Assembly (NCBI GenBank): GCA_902602185.1
Contig: CACKPV010000001.1
Span: 296,785 to 360,784 of the forward strand
From: an uncultured SAR86 cluster bacterium
GTDB taxonomy: Bacteria > Pseudomonadota > Gammaproteobacteria > Magnimaribacterales > D2472
Length of the DNA: 64,000 bases
Reading direction: 5' to 3'
The notes under the pieces are model-generated. The model ran no database searches. It was not told where the DNA came from and saw only the letters and a list, made by a program, of their open reading frames with translations. The number at the start of each line of letters is the position of its first letter. The first letter of the stretch is position 1. A program made the translations under genes and the position numbers. Below are positions 1 to 8,815 of this stretch, one piece after another.

Positions 1-2
1 TT

Positions 3-1892
3 GAAGCTTATAAACTTGCTGCAAAGAGGATGTTTTTCCCAATTCTTGCCTCAACCGGAACGACATTAGCAGCCTTTATCCCTTTAATTTTTTGGCCGGG
101 ATATACCGGTCAATTCATGAAATATCTTCCTTTAACTGTTTTTTTTGTACTTATTGCCTCATTTTTTTATGCAATGGTTCTCACTCCAGTTGTAGGATCA
201 TATTTTGGTCAACATAAATCAGTTTTGAGCACAGATAATGCAGTTGATAAAACTGGGCAAAGAATTTTTGATAATATCTCCCAGTTTTATGCAGATAAAA
301 TCAAGGTTTTTGTCCATAAACCTTTTGAGACAATAATTGCTGTGTTCTCAATCATTTCTCTAATTTTAATTACTTATAGTTATTATGGAAAAGGAACTGA
401 ATACTTTGCAACAATAGATCCAATTGAAGCAGAAATATCTATTAGAGGTCGTGGAAATTTTTCTGCTCTTGAAAAAAAAGAAATTATTGAATCTATCGAG
501 AATGAAGTCCTTAAGATTGAGGAGTTGAAAAGTGTTTACCTCAAAGCAGGTTCCCGATGGTGGGATGGAGGTAGTGACAAAATTGGAAGTGGGTTTGTTG
601 AGGTGGTGCCGGCATCAGAGAGATCTATAAGTGGTTTAGAAGCTATCGGAAAAATAACTAAATTAACAAAAAATATTCCAGGTATCGTTGTTGAAGCTGA
701 ACCTGATATGGGTGGTCCAGAGTTTGGTGCACCTATTGAGTTAGGTATTTATGGTGAGACTGAAAAAGAAGTAACACAGGCAGCAAAAAAAATTGAAACT
801 TACATGAGGACAAATATTAGTGGTTTAACGAATATTTTTTCAACTCGTGCCTATCCATCTGTTGAATGGAGTGTTCAGGTCGATAACCAAAAAGCTGCAC
901 AACTTGGAGTAAATGTTTTTGATGTTGGTGCATTGGTCCAAATGTTAACTTCAGGTTTTAAAGTTGGAGAATTTAATCCAGATGATGCAAGAGATGAAAT
1001 TGATATTAGAGCAAGATTTGAACCAGAGTACAGGACTATAACTGGCATTAACAATCTTAAAGTTCAAACAAAAAATGGGCTTGTTCCTGTGAGTAGTTTT
1101 ATTTCAGTTCAGCCAAAGCAATTCAGAGAGAGTGTTATTCGAAGAGATGGCAGATACTACCATGAGATTCATGCCTCTCCATGGCCTGATATTTTAGTAA
1201 GTGATAAAGTGAATGAAATTGATTCTTGGTTGAAAAGTGCAGATTTAGGTAATCAAATTAATTACAAGTTTCAAGGGCAGGCTGAAGAAGCTGATGAAGT
1301 CAATCAGTTTATGATTGTTGCTGGCATAACTGCCATATTTGTAATGTTATTGATGCTTCTCACTCAATTTAACAGTTTTTATCAATCTGCCGTTGTTTTA
1401 TCATCAGTCGTGATGTCTTTTGTTGGTGTCTTACTTGGTCTTTTGATTACCAATAAACCCTTCAGTTCAACTATGACGGGTATTTCGATAGTCACATTAG
1501 CTGGCATTGTAGTCAATAATAATATTGTCATGATTGATACTTTTAATAGGTTAAAAAGTGAAAGGCCTCATGAAAATATTCTTGATGTTATTACAGTATC
1601 GTGTAAACAAAGGCTCAGACCCATACTGCTGACAACTGTCACTACTATTTTAGGTTTGTTGCCACTTGCTTTGGGTTTGAGCATTGACCTAGTTGCTAGA
1701 GAGATTACAGTTGGAAGCAGAGTAGTTGATTGGTGGTCAAATCTTGCTCAATCAATTGTTTTTGGGTTAAGTTTTAGTACTTTGCTTACTCTAATATTTA
1801 CTCCTGCTGCTCTGGCACTGCCTTCACATCTCAAACATTTCCTTGCCTCTGTCAGTAATCAAGAATTAGATACACAACTAATTAATAAATAG
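3..1892 (+). CDS. RND-family efflux transporter permease, 3' part (5' end outside window)
   Basis: This is the C-terminal portion of a resistance-nodulation-division inner-membrane pump, which exports small molecules using the proton gradient. The frame is open from the first bases of the window, so the start lies upstream; about 630 of the usual 1,000-1,050 residues are visible. The fragment opens in the stretch AAKRMFFPILASTGTTLAAF, typical of RND helices 5-6. A large periplasmic porter/docking region follows, then the last helices with LRPILLTTVTTILGLLPLAL. The TM10 stretch reads AGIVVNNNIVMID, where AcrB has its proton-relay lysine (AKNAI); here the position is Asn, which some RND subfamilies share. 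Substrate cannot be told. It lies 13 bases upstream of xseB on the same strand, so it may share a transcript with xseB-ispA-dxs. Confidence 0.93.
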   Translation, partial: EAYKLAAKRMFFPILASTGTTLAAFIPLIFWPGYTGQFMKYLPLTVFFVLIASFFYAMVLTPVVGSYFGQHKSVLSTDNAVDKTGQRIFDNISQFYADKIKVFVHKPFETIIAVFSIISLILITYSYYGKGTEYFATIDPIEAEISIRGRGNFSALEKKEIIESIENEVLKIEELKSVYLKAGSRWWDGGSDKIGSGFVEVVPASERSISGLEAIGKITKLTKNIPGIVVEAEPDMGGPEFGAPIELGIYGETEKEVTQAAKKIETYMRTNISGLTNIFSTRAYPSVEWSVQVDNQKAAQLGVNVFDVGALVQMLTSGFKVGEFNPDDARDEIDIRARFEPEYRTITGINNLKVQTKNGLVPVSSFISVQPKQFRESVIRRDGRYYHEIHASPWPDILVSDKVNEIDSWLKSADLGNQINYKFQGQAEEADEVNQFMIVAGITAIFVMLLMLLTQFNSFYQSAVVLSSVVMSFVGVLLGLLITNKPFSSTMTGISIVTLAGIVVNNNIVMIDTFNRLKSERPHENILDVITVSCKQRLRPILLTTVTTILGLLPLALGLSIDLVAREITVGSRVVDWWSNLAQSIVFGLSFSTLLTLIFTPAALALPSHLKHFLASVSNQELDTQLINK

Positions 1893-1905
1893 ATACAATA
1901 CATTC

Positions 1906-2124
1906 ATGTCTAATTCTAAGAATACTTTTGAAGAATCTCTAAAAAAGTTAGAGAAGATTGTTGAAAAACTTGAGGATGGAAATGTAAACCTCGATGACTC
2001 CATCAAATCATTTGAAGAAGGTGTTGTTCTTGTTAAAGAATGTCAAAAACAATTAAGTGAGGCAGAAATCAAGATTCAAACACTTCTCGAGGATGGCAAT
2101 GTTGAACCAACAGAAGCTACCTAA
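1906..2124 (+). CDS. xseB: Exodeoxyribonuclease VII small subunit
   Basis: XseB is the small subunit of exonuclease VII, which degrades single-stranded DNA to short oligonucleotides together with XseA. The 72-residue product has the family's usual size. It shows the hallmark N-terminal pattern FEESLKKLEKIVEKLEDG, followed by the helix with LDDSIKSFEEGVVLVKEC. These form the two-helix antiparallel bundle known for the family. It sits directly before ispA and dxs, the classic gammaproteobacterial order xseB-ispA-dxs. The ATG at 1906 is the only sensible start. xseA is not in the window. Confidence 0.95.
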   Translation: MSNSKNTFEESLKKLEKIVEKLEDGNVNLDDSIKSFEEGVVLVKECQKQLSEAEIKIQTLLEDGNVEPTEAT

Positions 2125-2138
2125 TAATTAATCTTTCA

Positions 2139-3014
2139 ATGGCTGGTAATTTTTTAAAAGAATCTAGATTGCTTGTCTTAAATAAAATTAAATCTACCAT
2201 TACTGATAATACAACTATTGCTAAAGCTATGTGCTATTCAGCCCTTGCTGAAAGCAAAATGATTAGAGCAGGTTTGGTTTTTGCTTTTGGTAAAAATAAT
2301 AAACAACTCTCTAATCAAAGCTTACTAAGTTTGGCAACTAGTATAGAGTTAATGCATACCTATTCTCTCATCCATGATGATCTTCCTGCAATGGATAATG
2401 ATTATTGGAGACGTGGACAAAAGACAAATCACATTGAATACGGAGAAGATTTTGCAATTTTAGCTGGAGATGCTTTGCACTCACTGAGTTATGAAATAAT
2501 TGCCTTTGATAATGACTTAGAAGCAGAAGAAAAAATAAATGCAATCCAGTCATTATCGAGCTCATGTGGATTTCAAGGAATGGTTTTGGGTCAGGAGTTA
2601 GATATTCACTCTGAAACTAATAAAATTGATGAGATTTTTGTTGAAAAAATGCATTATCTTAAAACTGGAAAGCTTATTGAGACTGCGGTTTACTTTGGTT
2701 TTTTGGGTGAAAAAATAGATTCACAAACACAAAAAAATATTTTCAATTTCGCAAAAAATATTGGTCATGGATTCCAAATTAAAGACGATTTTTTAGATAT
2801 TTTTGGGTCGGAAGATAAGATTGGTAAATCATTGCATTCTGATAAAAAAAATAACAAAAAAAATTATATCCATCTGCTTGGAAAAAGAAGGACAGAAGAA
2901 AAATTAGTTAAGTATCATGAAAATGCATTAAAAAACCTACATCAAATTGACAGCTATGAAAATAATCCTGAAATATATGCATTAACTGATTTTATTTTTA
3001 AAAGAGAAAAATGA
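2139..3014 (+). CDS. ispA: Polyprenyl (farnesyl) diphosphate synthase
   Basis: This cytosolic enzyme condenses isopentenyl diphosphate with dimethylallyl or geranyl diphosphate to give farnesyl diphosphate, the precursor of undecaprenyl carriers and quinone tails. At 291 residues it has the usual IspA length. The first aspartate-rich motif DDLPAMD is at about residues 80-86 and the second, DDFLD, at 216-220; both bind magnesium-diphosphate. The usual GGKRLRP motif near residue 40 is divergent here (ESKMIRA), which is unusual but leaves the Arg. It starts 14 bases after xseB, and its stop overlaps the dxs start by four bases (ATGA), implying translational coupling within an isoprenoid operon. 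Product chain length is inferred from context. Confidence 0.93.
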   Translation: MAGNFLKESRLLVLNKIKSTITDNTTIAKAMCYSALAESKMIRAGLVFAFGKNNKQLSNQSLLSLATSIELMHTYSLIHDDLPAMDNDYWRRGQKTNHIEYGEDFAILAGDALHSLSYEIIAFDNDLEAEEKINAIQSLSSSCGFQGMVLGQELDIHSETNKIDEIFVEKMHYLKTGKLIETAVYFGFLGEKIDSQTQKNIFNFAKNIGHGFQIKDDFLDIFGSEDKIGKSLHSDKKNNKKNYIHLLGKRRTEEKLVKYHENALKNLHQIDSYENNPEIYALTDFIFKREK

Positions 3015-4873
3015 AGATATTTGATAGCATTCCCGAAAACATGCCGCAAACTCCTTTTTTAGACCGGGTTTCGGATCCAAATGATCTTAAAAAACTCTCT
3101 CAAAATGAACTGATACAGTTGGCAGATGAACTCCGAGAGTTTCTCCTTTATTCTGTCTCTAAGAGTGGTGGTCACCTCGGTGCAGGACTAGGAGTTATAG
3201 AGCTTACAATAGTTCTTCATTATCTATTCGATAGTCCAAATGACAATATTGTATGGGATGTTGGTCATCAAGCTTATCCACATAAAATTCTTACAAACAG
3301 AAAACATCTTATTGAAACAATTAGATCAAAAGAGGGGTTGTCACCATTTCCAAAAAGAAAAGAAAGTAAATATGATGCATTTGGAGTTGGCCACTCTAGT
3401 ACTTCCATAAGTGCAGCATTAGGAATGTCTATTGGAAATAAAATTAAAGGGCTGAATGATAAGACAGTTGCTATTATCGGTGATGGAGCAATGACAGCAG
3501 GAATGTCTTTCGAAGCTTTGAGCCATGCAGGTGCTGAAAAATCAAATATTTTAGTAATTCTCAATGATAACGATATGTCTATTTCTGAAAATGTTGGTGG
3601 TCTTAATAACTACTTTTCAAGAATTTGGGCTTCTAAACTATACACAGGTATAAAGAAAAGTGGGAAAAAAGTCTTGAAGAATCTCCCTACTGCTCATCAT
3701 CTTGCAAGAACTGTAGAAACAAGTATGAAAACCATGGTTGCACCAGGGGGTATCTTTGAAGAACTCGGATGGAACTATATAGGTCCTATTGATGGTCATA
3801 ATATTCAACAATTAATTGAAGTCATTGACAACTTAAAAAATTTAGAAGGTCCACAATTTCTTCACATTATTACAAAAAAAGGGGCAGGTTTTAATTTGGC
3901 AGAAAAAAATAGAATTAAATATCATGCCATTTCAAAAGGTCAGAGTTCTAAAAGTAAGAAAATTAAATATCAAGATATTTTTGGTAAGTGGATTGTTGAC
4001 ATGGCATCAATAAATGAATCATTAATTGGAATAACACCTGCTATGAGAGAGGGTTCTGGACTTGTGGAATTCAGCCAAAAGTTTCCAGAAAGGTATTTTG
4101 ATGTAGCAATTGCTGAGCAACATGCTTTAACCTTTGCAGCAGGTTTAGCATGTCAAAATCTAAAACCTGTTGTTGCAATTTACTCTACTTTTTTACAAAG
4201 AGCATATGATCAATTAATTCATGATATAGCCATACAAAACCTCAATGTAACTTTTGCATTAGATAGATCAGGTCTTGTCGGTGAAGATGGCCCTACACAT
4301 TCTGGTAATTATGATATTGCGTATTTGAGATGCATTCCTAATATGATTGTCACAACTCCATCAAATGAAGTAGAAACACGATTGCTCCTGACTTCCGCAT
4401 TCAACTTCGATGGACCTGCTACCGTTCGTTATCCGAGAGGTTCTGGTCCAAATAAGACTTTCGAAGAAAGCTTAAATGAAATTCCAATTGGCAAAGCAAA
4501 TCTTATTCGGAAAGGTGATAAAAAATCTATTATGTTAAATTTCGGTGCACTCTTGCATGAAGCTGAGAAAGTTGCTGAAAATTTGAATCTTACTTTAATA
4601 GATATGCGTTTTGTAAAACCACTCGATGAAGATATTCTTAAAAATCATCTAAAACAAGCTGATTTAGTTGTCACTCTTGAAGACGGTTGTATTGCAGGCG
4701 GTGCTGGTTCTGCTGTGCAAGAATTTTGCAGCAAACAAAGTTTTAATCCGAGGTTCTTAATTTTAGGGATACCCGATAGCTTTATTGAGCACGCTTCGAG
4801 AGACGAAATGCTAGAGGAGTGTGGACTGACAGCACCTAAAATAGAAGATAAAGTATTAAAAATGATGGAATGA
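3011..4873 (+). CDS. dxs: 1-deoxy-D-xylulose-5-phosphate synthase
   Basis: Dxs makes 1-deoxyxylulose 5-phosphate from pyruvate and glyceraldehyde 3-phosphate using thiamine diphosphate, the first step of the MEP isoprenoid pathway. The product is 620 residues, normal for the family. Visible signatures are SGGHLGAGLG near residue 52 with the conserved His, WDVGHQAYPHKIL near 82, the ThDP/Mg motif GDGAMTAG (157-164) with the downstream ND pair, and the transketolase pyrimidine domain with AIAEQHALTFAAGLA. The start overlaps ispA by four bases. The 3' end overlaps the convergent pgpA by 38 bases, so neither gene has room for a terminator. Confidence 0.97.
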   Translation: MKIFDSIPENMPQTPFLDRVSDPNDLKKLSQNELIQLADELREFLLYSVSKSGGHLGAGLGVIELTIVLHYLFDSPNDNIVWDVGHQAYPHKILTNRKHLIETIRSKEGLSPFPKRKESKYDAFGVGHSSTSISAALGMSIGNKIKGLNDKTVAIIGDGAMTAGMSFEALSHAGAEKSNILVILNDNDMSISENVGGLNNYFSRIWASKLYTGIKKSGKKVLKNLPTAHHLARTVETSMKTMVAPGGIFEELGWNYIGPIDGHNIQQLIEVIDNLKNLEGPQFLHIITKKGAGFNLAEKNRIKYHAISKGQSSKSKKIKYQDIFGKWIVDMASINESLIGITPAMREGSGLVEFSQKFPERYFDVAIAEQHALTFAAGLACQNLKPVVAIYSTFLQRAYDQLIHDIAIQNLNVTFALDRSGLVGEDGPTHSGNYDIAYLRCIPNMIVTTPSNEVETRLLLTSAFNFDGPATVRYPRGSGPNKTFEESLNEIPIGKANLIRKGDKKSIMLNFGALLHEAEKVAENLNLTLIDMRFVKPLDEDILKNHLKQADLVVTLEDGCIAGGAGSAVQEFCSKQSFNPRFLILGIPDSFIEHASRDEMLEECGLTAPKIEDKVLKMME

Positions 4874-5321
4874 TTGCAAAAAGCCCAGCAATTGCATCAT
4901 CCAGAACAATACCAAAAGCATTTTTAAGGTTTCTATCGATTAAGTAAATTGGGAAAACCTTCAATATATCAAAGAATCTAAAAAATATTAGTGCGGAAAT
5001 TGCATAAGTTATTCTTTCTTCCATAGAATTAAATAAATAAGTAGCTGGTAGAAGAGCAATCCACATTCCAACAAGCTCATCAATAACAATTGCCTTATGA
5101 TCTTTTACCTTTAAATCTCTTATAACTTCATTACAAACAAAGATACTAAGAACAAAAATAATCAATGTAGCAAAAAACATATTAATAAAATGAGAGAGGA
5201 CTATAAACAATACCAATGCAAAAATTGATCCAAAAGTACCGGGAGCAAATGCAATTAGACCTATTCCAAAAAGGGAAGCAAATAGGTCAAAAGGATTTCT
5301 TAAGTTGGGGAAAGTCTTCAT
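4836..5321 (-). CDS. pgpA: Phosphatidylglycerophosphatase A
   Basis: PgpA dephosphorylates phosphatidylglycerol phosphate to phosphatidylglycerol in the inner membrane. The 161-residue product matches the family length. It shows the N-terminal GTFGS motif after a hydrophobic segment (FGIGLIAFAPGTFGS), the conserved DHKAIVIDELVGMW stretch containing catalytic acidic residues, and a C-terminal DDAIAGLFA. Several membrane segments are evident. The ATG overlaps the stop of the upstream FAD oxidoreductase by four bases. In most Gammaproteobacteria pgpA directly follows thiL; here an oxidoreductase gene lies between them. Confidence 0.93.
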   Translation of the reverse strand: MKTFPNLRNPFDLFASLFGIGLIAFAPGTFGSIFALVLFIVLSHFINMFFATLIIFVLSIFVCNEVIRDLKVKDHKAIVIDELVGMWIALLPATYLFNSMEERITYAISALIFFRFFDILKVFPIYLIDRNLKNAFGIVLDDAIAGLFAIIPSFLILYLLF

Positions 5322-6379
5322 GTGGAAAGCATTTTAACAATTTTACGAGCAATTGATGGAGAAGTTGTCCACTTACCTCCAAAAATACTAAATAATTTTC
5401 CTTGTTTTTCAATAACAAAATCTCTTGATGCATTATGAAAATCATTAGAACCTTTTTTTATTAATGGCCTCACTCCAGAATATGAATCAATAATGGCATC
5501 TCTCTTAAATTTCTTTACAAAATAATTGTTGATGCTTTCGATTAGGTAATCTTCCTCAAATTTATTGATTGAGTGATAATTAGGATGATTAATTGGGACT
5601 TCTGTAGTGCCAACCAGTGTTCCTTTTGATGTAGGAAGAACAAAAATATACCTTTCTTTGTTAATATCAGGCAACATAAATCCTGCTGAACTTTCTGGAT
5701 TGAGATAATGTTCAAATACTAAGTGACTGCCTTTAATATAATCGATATCAAATTTGGTAAATATATTATTTCTATCTAACAATTCTTTGGTCCATGGTCC
5801 TGCACTTATAATGACAGCGTCATAAATTTCATTTCCCACTTTGCCATTACTGTCAAGGACATTTATTTCATGTTCTTCGATCAAACTCACCTGATTGGCT
5901 TTTGTTTGTTCAATAAGTTTTTGACTTAAAGTTTCTTTCATATGCCCATCAGAAAAAATAATCCCCTTTTGGAAATTTGGAAGCAATCCAAAACCTTCTA
6001 TAGTCTTATAATCTGCAATTTTGCTGGAAGATAAATTTTGATTCCCAGCAAGAAAATCATAAAATTTAACTCCCAAAAAATGCTTATAAAAATCTATATT
6101 CTTTTTTTGAAATGGAATTAAAAAAGATATTTCCTTGGTTTCGTTTGGAAAGTTTCTAAACCACCAGGCGCGATCATTTAATCCATTTTGGACTTCCTTT
6201 AATTGAAAACTTTCTAAGTATCTCAAGCCTCCGTGAATTAGTTGTGTAGTTTTTGAGCTTGTCTCCATCAAGAGTTTATTTTTTTCAAAAAGTGTAACTT
6301 CAAAGTTTTTTTTTGATAAAAATAATGCAGTAGTAAGACCAGTAATCCCTCCTCCAACTATTGCAACTTTTTTAAGCAA
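5318..6379 (-). CDS. FAD-dependent oxidoreductase of the DAO / glycerol-3-phosphate dehydrogenase type
   Basis: The protein begins with a Rossmann FAD-binding motif VAIVGGGITGLTTALFLS followed by an acidic residue at the end of the second strand (LFEKN). It then has TTQLIHGGLRYLESFQ, which closely resembles the start of aerobic glycerol-3-phosphate dehydrogenase (GlpD), and FVLPTSKGTLVGTTEVP and FSIFGGKWTT further on, also GlpD-like. At 353 residues it is much shorter than GlpD (about 500), lacking the C-terminal helical domain. A reaction on glycerol 3-phosphate or a related 2-hydroxy/amino substrate is inferred, not shown. The assigned start is TTG (6379), chosen because the Rossmann motif follows at once; it overlaps thiL by eight bases and pgpA by four, so all three are probably co-transcribed. 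Confidence 0.82.
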   Translation of the reverse strand: MLKKVAIVGGGITGLTTALFLSKKNFEVTLFEKNKLLMETSSKTTQLIHGGLRYLESFQLKEVQNGLNDRAWWFRNFPNETKEISFLIPFQKKNIDFYKHFLGVKFYDFLAGNQNLSSSKIADYKTIEGFGLLPNFQKGIIFSDGHMKETLSQKLIEQTKANQVSLIEEHEINVLDSNGKVGNEIYDAVIISAGPWTKELLDRNNIFTKFDIDYIKGSHLVFEHYLNPESSAGFMLPDINKERYIFVLPTSKGTLVGTTEVPINHPNYHSINKFEEDYLIESINNYFVKKFKRDAIIDSYSGVRPLIKKGSNDFHNASRDFVIEKQGKLFSIFGGKWTTSPSIARKIVKMLST

Positions 6380-7262
6380 ATGGATCCCAACCCTTTTGTT
6401 TTAAGTCAATTTTTTTATTAGCTTCATAAAATTCTATTTTTTGAGAGTTATCTATCTCTCCGATCATGTAAAATCCATTCTCTGCTAAATATTGAGTTGA
6501 ATGATCCGGAGCTGTAAAACACAATTCATAATCATCACCAAATGTTAAATCATTTAAGTCATAAGTTATTGGAATTTTTTCAATAAATATTTTTGCTCCA
6601 ACTTTTGAACTGAAACAAATTTGGTTTAAGTCAGAATAAAGACCATCTGAAATATCAATACAAGAAGTGGCATGATCTGAAATAATTTTTGCAAATTCAA
6701 ATTTAGGCTTAGGATAAAAGAAGTTATTGATAAAAGAAGTATCTCTCTTTGAATTCCAATCTTTTAGTCCCTGTCTTGATTTACCAAGTTGGCCTGTGAT
6801 AAAAACTTTATCACCAATATTTGCCGTACTTCTTTTCAATACCTCATTGAACGGATGCCCAAACACATTTACGCATACTGTTTTTGATCCTTTTGTAACA
6901 TCCCCTCCAATTAATAAAATATTATATTCCTTTATGATTTTTTGGAGGCCATTAGCAAACTGTTCATACCAAGAAATCTTGACTTCATCAGCCATTAGTC
7001 CTATTGAAAAAAATTTTGGATATGCTCCCATAGCAGCAAGGTCACTAAGAGCAATTGCAGTTGCTCTGTAAGCAATGTCTTCAGGTAAAGAATCTTTTGG
7101 AAAATGAACGTCTTCATGAGCAATGTCAACGGAGTGGACAAGGTCAAAATGATTAGCTGCAATGACTGCAGCATCATCACCTGGACCAATTTTTATTTCA
7201 TCTTGATTGGCCGGTGAAAAAAGATGTTTAAAACACTCAAGTATTCTTTTTTCTGTGATCAA
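6372..7262 (-). CDS. thiL: Thiamine-monophosphate kinase
   Basis: ThiL phosphorylates thiamine monophosphate to the active cofactor thiamine diphosphate with ATP. The 296-residue product carries the family motif GPGDDAAVI near residue 27, DIAHEDVHFP, YRATAIALSDLAAMGA with catalytic acidic residues, GGDVTKG, and the C-terminal DISDGLYSDL and FGDDYELCF. It is part of the minus-strand chain thiolase-thiL-oxidoreductase-pgpA. The likely start is TTG, overlapping the thiolase stop in a TTGA junction. The nrdR-rib-nusB genes that usually precede thiL lie in a separate block at 10.8-14.2 kb on the other strand, so the ancestral cluster has been split and inverted. Confidence 0.94.
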   Translation of the reverse strand: MITEKRILECFKHLFSPANQDEIKIGPGDDAAVIAANHFDLVHSVDIAHEDVHFPKDSLPEDIAYRATAIALSDLAAMGAYPKFFSIGLMADEVKISWYEQFANGLQKIIKEYNILLIGGDVTKGSKTVCVNVFGHPFNEVLKRSTANIGDKVFITGQLGKSRQGLKDWNSKRDTSFINNFFYPKPKFEFAKIISDHATSCIDISDGLYSDLNQICFSSKVGAKIFIEKIPITYDLNDLTFGDDYELCFTAPDHSTQYLAENGFYMIGEIDNSQKIEFYEANKKIDLKQKGWDPFA

Positions 7263-8452
7263 GAAGGATATCTTTCAAAAAGTCCACTAGCTCCCATGCC
7301 ACCTCCGATACACATCGTGACAACACCAAATTGTTTTTCTTGATTTTGAAGCTGTCTGGCTAAATGACCTACCTGACGAGAACCTGTCATGCCGTAAGGA
7401 TGTCCAATTGAAATTGATCCACCGTCAAGATTAAGTTTCTCCATAGGGATACCTAATTTATCTCTGCAATAAACAACTTGCACAGCAAATGCTTCGTTAA
7501 GCTCCCAAATATCAATATCTTCCATTGATAAATTATAATTTTTAAGGAGTTTTGGAACAGAGTAAACGGGGCCAATACCCATTTCATCAGGTTCACAACC
7601 CATTGTTGTGAAGCCTCTAAAGTACGCAAGTGGTTTTAATCCTAACTCTAGAGCTTTATCCTCAGACATGACAAGAGTGACCGAGGCACCATCTGATAAT
7701 TGTGATGAATTTCCTGCAGTTACAGAACCGTTTTCAGGATCAAATACTGGTTTTAAGGATGCTAGTCCTTCTAAAGTTGTCTCCGGACGATTACACTCAT
7801 CCTTTTCTACAGTATATTCAATTTCTTTAGATTCTCCTGTCTCCTTATTCATTAAGAGCATTTTTGTATGCATCGGTATGATTTCATCATCATAGTCACC
7901 TCGTTGTTGTGCCGATGCAGTCCTCATTTGACTTTCAAGTGCATACTCATCTTGAGATTCTCTTGAAACCTCATATCTTTTTGCAACAACCTCAGCAGTC
8001 ATTCCCATTGGAAAATAAATCCCTGGAGATTCTTCGGCTAACCTTTCATTGACAAAGTTATCCATATTTTGTTTCCCTTGAAGCATTGAAATAGTCTCTG
8101 CTCCACCTGCGATAACTGTATCGTAACAACCTGCCATAATCTGAGAGGCTGCCATGGATATTGATTGCATGCCTGATGAACAATATCTATTGATAGTTGT
8201 TCCACCAACAGTTATTGGCAAATTGGATAATACGGCGGCATTTCTTCCAACATTATGCCCTTGAGCCCCCTCTGGATTTCCACAACCCATAATAATGTCT
8301 TCAACTGCTTCAGGAGGTAAGTTGGGATTTCGCTCAAGCAATGCATTAATAATATGTGCAAGCATTTCGTCAGGGCGTGTCATGTTAAAACCACCTCGGA
8401 AGGATTTAGCAAGTCCTGTTCTTACACTGTCAACAATCACTGCATTCTTCAT
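7259..8452 (-). CDS. Acetyl-CoA acyltransferase (thiolase, FadA/AtoB-like)
   Basis: Thiolases cleave 3-ketoacyl-CoA or condense acetyl-CoA. The 397-residue protein has the complete thiolase fold. The nucleophilic Cys is in NRYCSSGMQSISMA (C91); other conserved elements are NEAFAVQ, the GHP motif in SISIGHPYGMTGSR, and the second catalytic Cys in CIGGGMGASGLFE near the C-terminus. The ATG at 8452 is preceded by a good GGAGAA ribosome binding site, so this is probably the first gene of the thiL-pgpA operon. Its partner FadB is not in the window, so degradative versus biosynthetic use is open. A broad-range 3-ketoacyl-CoA thiolase of beta-oxidation is slightly preferred. Confidence 0.92.
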   Translation of the reverse strand: MKNAVIVDSVRTGLAKSFRGGFNMTRPDEMLAHIINALLERNPNLPPEAVEDIIMGCGNPEGAQGHNVGRNAAVLSNLPITVGGTTINRYCSSGMQSISMAASQIMAGCYDTVIAGGAETISMLQGKQNMDNFVNERLAEESPGIYFPMGMTAEVVAKRYEVSRESQDEYALESQMRTASAQQRGDYDDEIIPMHTKMLLMNKETGESKEIEYTVEKDECNRPETTLEGLASLKPVFDPENGSVTAGNSSQLSDGASVTLVMSEDKALELGLKPLAYFRGFTTMGCEPDEMGIGPVYSVPKLLKNYNLSMEDIDIWELNEAFAVQVVYCRDKLGIPMEKLNLDGGSISIGHPYGMTGSRQVGHLARQLQNQEKQFGVVTMCIGGGMGASGLFERYPS

Positions 8453-8475
8453 AATTATTCTCCAAAAATATTTAA

Positions 8476-8793
8476 CTATTCTAATGTATCTTGGTGTTTC
8501 CTTAAAGACTTATACCATCTTGGAATAATATCAATTTTATGCTCTTTAGCTTTTTTAACTAGGTAAGGAATAGTGACGGGGCTAAATGGCAATAAGACTA
8601 AAAATCCCATCCCTAGACTTTTAATAAGTTCTTCCAATTGTTTGTTAGCATCATTCAGTTCATCATCTGTTGCCTTGCCATCAATAAACTTAAAATACAC
8701 ATCAAGCATTTTGGTGTTTTCTTGGTTTTCCTCCAAAAAAACCTCTTTTAATTGAAGCAGGTACTTTTGATATTTAATTAAACCCATATGCAT
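8476..8793 (-). CDS. Small conserved protein with a LETM1-like C-terminal segment
   Basis: This 105-residue protein has a charged, coiled-coil-like N-terminal half (LKEVFLEENQENTKML, DDELNDANKQLEELIKSLG). A short hydrophobic C-terminal segment, GMGFLVLLPFSPVTIPYLVKK, is followed by IDIIPRWYKSL. That order, hydrophobic LLPxxxxxxPxLxK then a basic tail with IxPxxY/F, resembles the ribosome-binding-like domain of LETM1 proteins. The similarity is by eye and function in bacteria is unknown. It lies divergently from nth and 24 bases before the thiolase. M1 (8793) or M3 (8787) could be the start; neither has a clear ribosome binding site. Confidence 0.6.
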   Translation of the reverse strand: MHMGLIKYQKYLLQLKEVFLEENQENTKMLDVYFKFIDGKATDDELNDANKQLEELIKSLGMGFLVLLPFSPVTIPYLVKKAKEHKIDIIPRWYKSLRKHQDTLE

Positions 8794-8815
8794 AAATTAG
8801 ACTAAACTTTAGATC

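Noticed and set aside
3274-3564. Antisense reading frame of 96 codons inside dxs
   Set aside because: Mirror of a well-conserved gene; composition follows the dxs codon pattern and no family is recognisable.
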